DNA from: Meandrina meandrites
Taxonomy: Eukaryota > Cnidaria > Anthozoa > Scleractinia > Meandrinidae
Assembly (NCBI GenBank): GCA_963693305.1
Contig: OY855908.1
Location: 39,788,305-39,852,304 of the forward strand
Length of the DNA stretch: 64,000 bases
Direction: 5' to 3'
Part shown: piece by piece, positions 63,725 through 64,000 of the stretch
How positions within the stretch are numbered: position 1 is the first letter of the stretch
How the letters are laid out: each line of letters begins with the position of its first letter
The notes under the pieces: model-generated
Databases searched by the model: none
Told to the model about the DNA's origin: nothing
Seen by the model: the letters and a program-made list of their open reading frames with translations, nothing else
Translations under genes and position numbers: made by a program

Positions 63725-64000
63725 GTGTATAGAGCACAGGGCATAGAGTACAGTCTACCGTGTATAGTGTACAGAGTACTGTGTACCGTGTATGGTGTAC
63801 AGTGCACAGAGTACAGTGTACCGTGTATAGTGAACAGAGTACGGTGTGCCGTGTATAGTGCACACAGTACAGTGTACCGTGTATAGTGCACAGTGCACAG
63901 AGTACAGTGTACCGTGTATAGTACACAGTGCACAGGGTACAGTGTACCGTGTATAGTGCACAGTGCACAGAGTACAGTGTACCGTGTTTAGTGCACAGGG

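Larger units (their letters stand above)
1..64000. repeat. Satellite array, 35-bp unit made of five heptamers
   Basis: The entire window is head-to-tail copies of a 35-bp unit. In order the unit is H1 GTGTACC, H2 GTGTATA, H3 GTGCACA, H4 GTGCACA, H5 GAGTACA, which is about 49% GC with one CpG (in ACCGTG). The five heptamers resemble one another (G-T/A-G-T/C-A-C/T-A/C), so the 35-mer probably grew from a 7-bp ancestor. Deleting one GTGCACA gives 28-bp units and adding one gives 42-bp units; all three lengths are intermixed throughout. Orientation is constant and I saw no inversion. No flanking unique DNA is reached at either end. Satellite status is read directly from the sequence. Assignment to a eukaryotic heterochromatic locus is inference, because tandem arrays of this size with nested higher-order structure are a eukaryotic feature. 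The family and species are not recognised. Confidence 0.98.
57073..64000. repeat. AT-block-rich domain, eight blocks, runs off the window
   Basis: AT blocks lie at 57073, 57660, 58428, 61290, 61904, 62395, 63163 and 63665. Dispersed pairs with steps of 4132, 4217 and 4735 and a 1270-bp tandem step overlap here. The last bases are still inside a repeat unit. No gene is seen. Confidence 0.88.
61953..64000 (+). repeat. 1270-bp direct tandem duplication, cut by the window end
   Basis: Bases 61953-62730 correspond to 63223-64000. Shared markers are ACCGCGTATAGAG (62261 and 63531) and AGAGCACAGGGCATAG. The first copy begins after a 49-bp AT block, while the second follows a 60-bp block. Confidence 0.88.

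Noticed and set aside
1..64000. CRISPR array
   Set aside because: Repeats are contiguous with no unique spacers and vary in length by heptamers. No cas genes are present.
1..64000. Telomeric repeat
   Set aside because: TTTAG followed by GGG occurs in the GTTTAGTGCACAGGG variant, but the two are never joined as TTAGGG or TTTAGGG and do not form a telomeric tandem.
1..64000. V(D)J recombination signals, because CACAGTG equals the consensus RSS heptamer
   Set aside because: CACAGTG arises wherever two GTGCACA heptamers meet. I see no ACAAAAACC-like nonamer at 12- or 23-bp spacing and no V, D or J coding sequence.
1..64000. CENP-B box marking centromeric satellite
   Set aside because: No TTCG followed by a CGGG core was found in the unit or its variants, so centromere identity cannot be argued from this motif.
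1..64000. Steroid-receptor type element at the GTACA/TGTAC dyad
   Set aside because: The half-sites are separated by one base, not the three required for the classic inverted-repeat element, and the half-site sequence differs.
1..64000. tRNA, rRNA or other structured RNA genes
   Set aside because: No segment departs from the satellite pattern long enough to hold one, and no conserved tRNA box A or box B pattern was seen.

Overview
The whole 64,000-base window is one uninterrupted satellite DNA array. I see no unique sequence, no credible protein gene and no RNA gene. The array enters at base 1 and leaves at base 64,000, so its true length is greater than the window. The basic unit is 35 bp and consists of five related heptamers in fixed order: H1 GTGTACC, H2 GTGTATA, H3 GTGCACA, H4 GTGCACA, H5 GAGTACA. 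All units I read lie head-to-tail in the same orientation. Units lose or gain GTGCACA heptamers, which gives a 28/35/42 (occasionally 49) bp length ladder. Roughly 1,800-1,900 unit equivalents fit in the window (64,000 divided by 35, not an exact count).

Two marker variants punctuate the array. The first is an AT-rich block built from an 11-bp sub-repeat (GTGTATATACC) ending in CTACTATACC. I count 35 such blocks, of 60, 49 or 38 bp depending on whether they hold four, three or two sub-repeats. The second is a short A-run marker (CGTGTATTAGAAAACAG or a close variant), found 16 times. AT blocks are clustered: dense at 1-3450, 16458-17685, 22308-29974, 34670-37582, 40278-46926, 52427-53468 and 57073-63724, and absent from the stretches between. 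The A-run marker lies mostly in or near the AT-block-free stretches.

Above the monomer level the array is a mosaic of direct duplications. Local tandem duplications have steps of about 334, 336, 483, 1128, 1189, 1270, 1396, 1541, 1621/1726 and 1789 bp. Several look identical over more than 1 kb by eye, which implies recent amplification or an assembly artefact. The segment 45.1-50.1 kb is a chimera: its left half matches 0.06-2.8 kb and its right half matches 11.9-16.0 kb, as if about 9 kb were missing between them. Other distant pairs are 55.7-57.2 with 59.8-61.4 kb, 57.5-58.6 with 62.3-63.4 kb, and 7.6-8.15 with 38.6-39.2 kb.

The antisense strand of the consensus unit has no stop codon in any frame. 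This produces open frames of up to 1349 codons that are artefacts of the repeat and are not annotated as genes. The organism cannot be identified. An array of this length and higher-order structure is typical of eukaryotic constitutive heterochromatin (pericentromeric, subtelomeric or other satellite), and nothing here looks bacterial or viral. I do not recognise the satellite as a named family.
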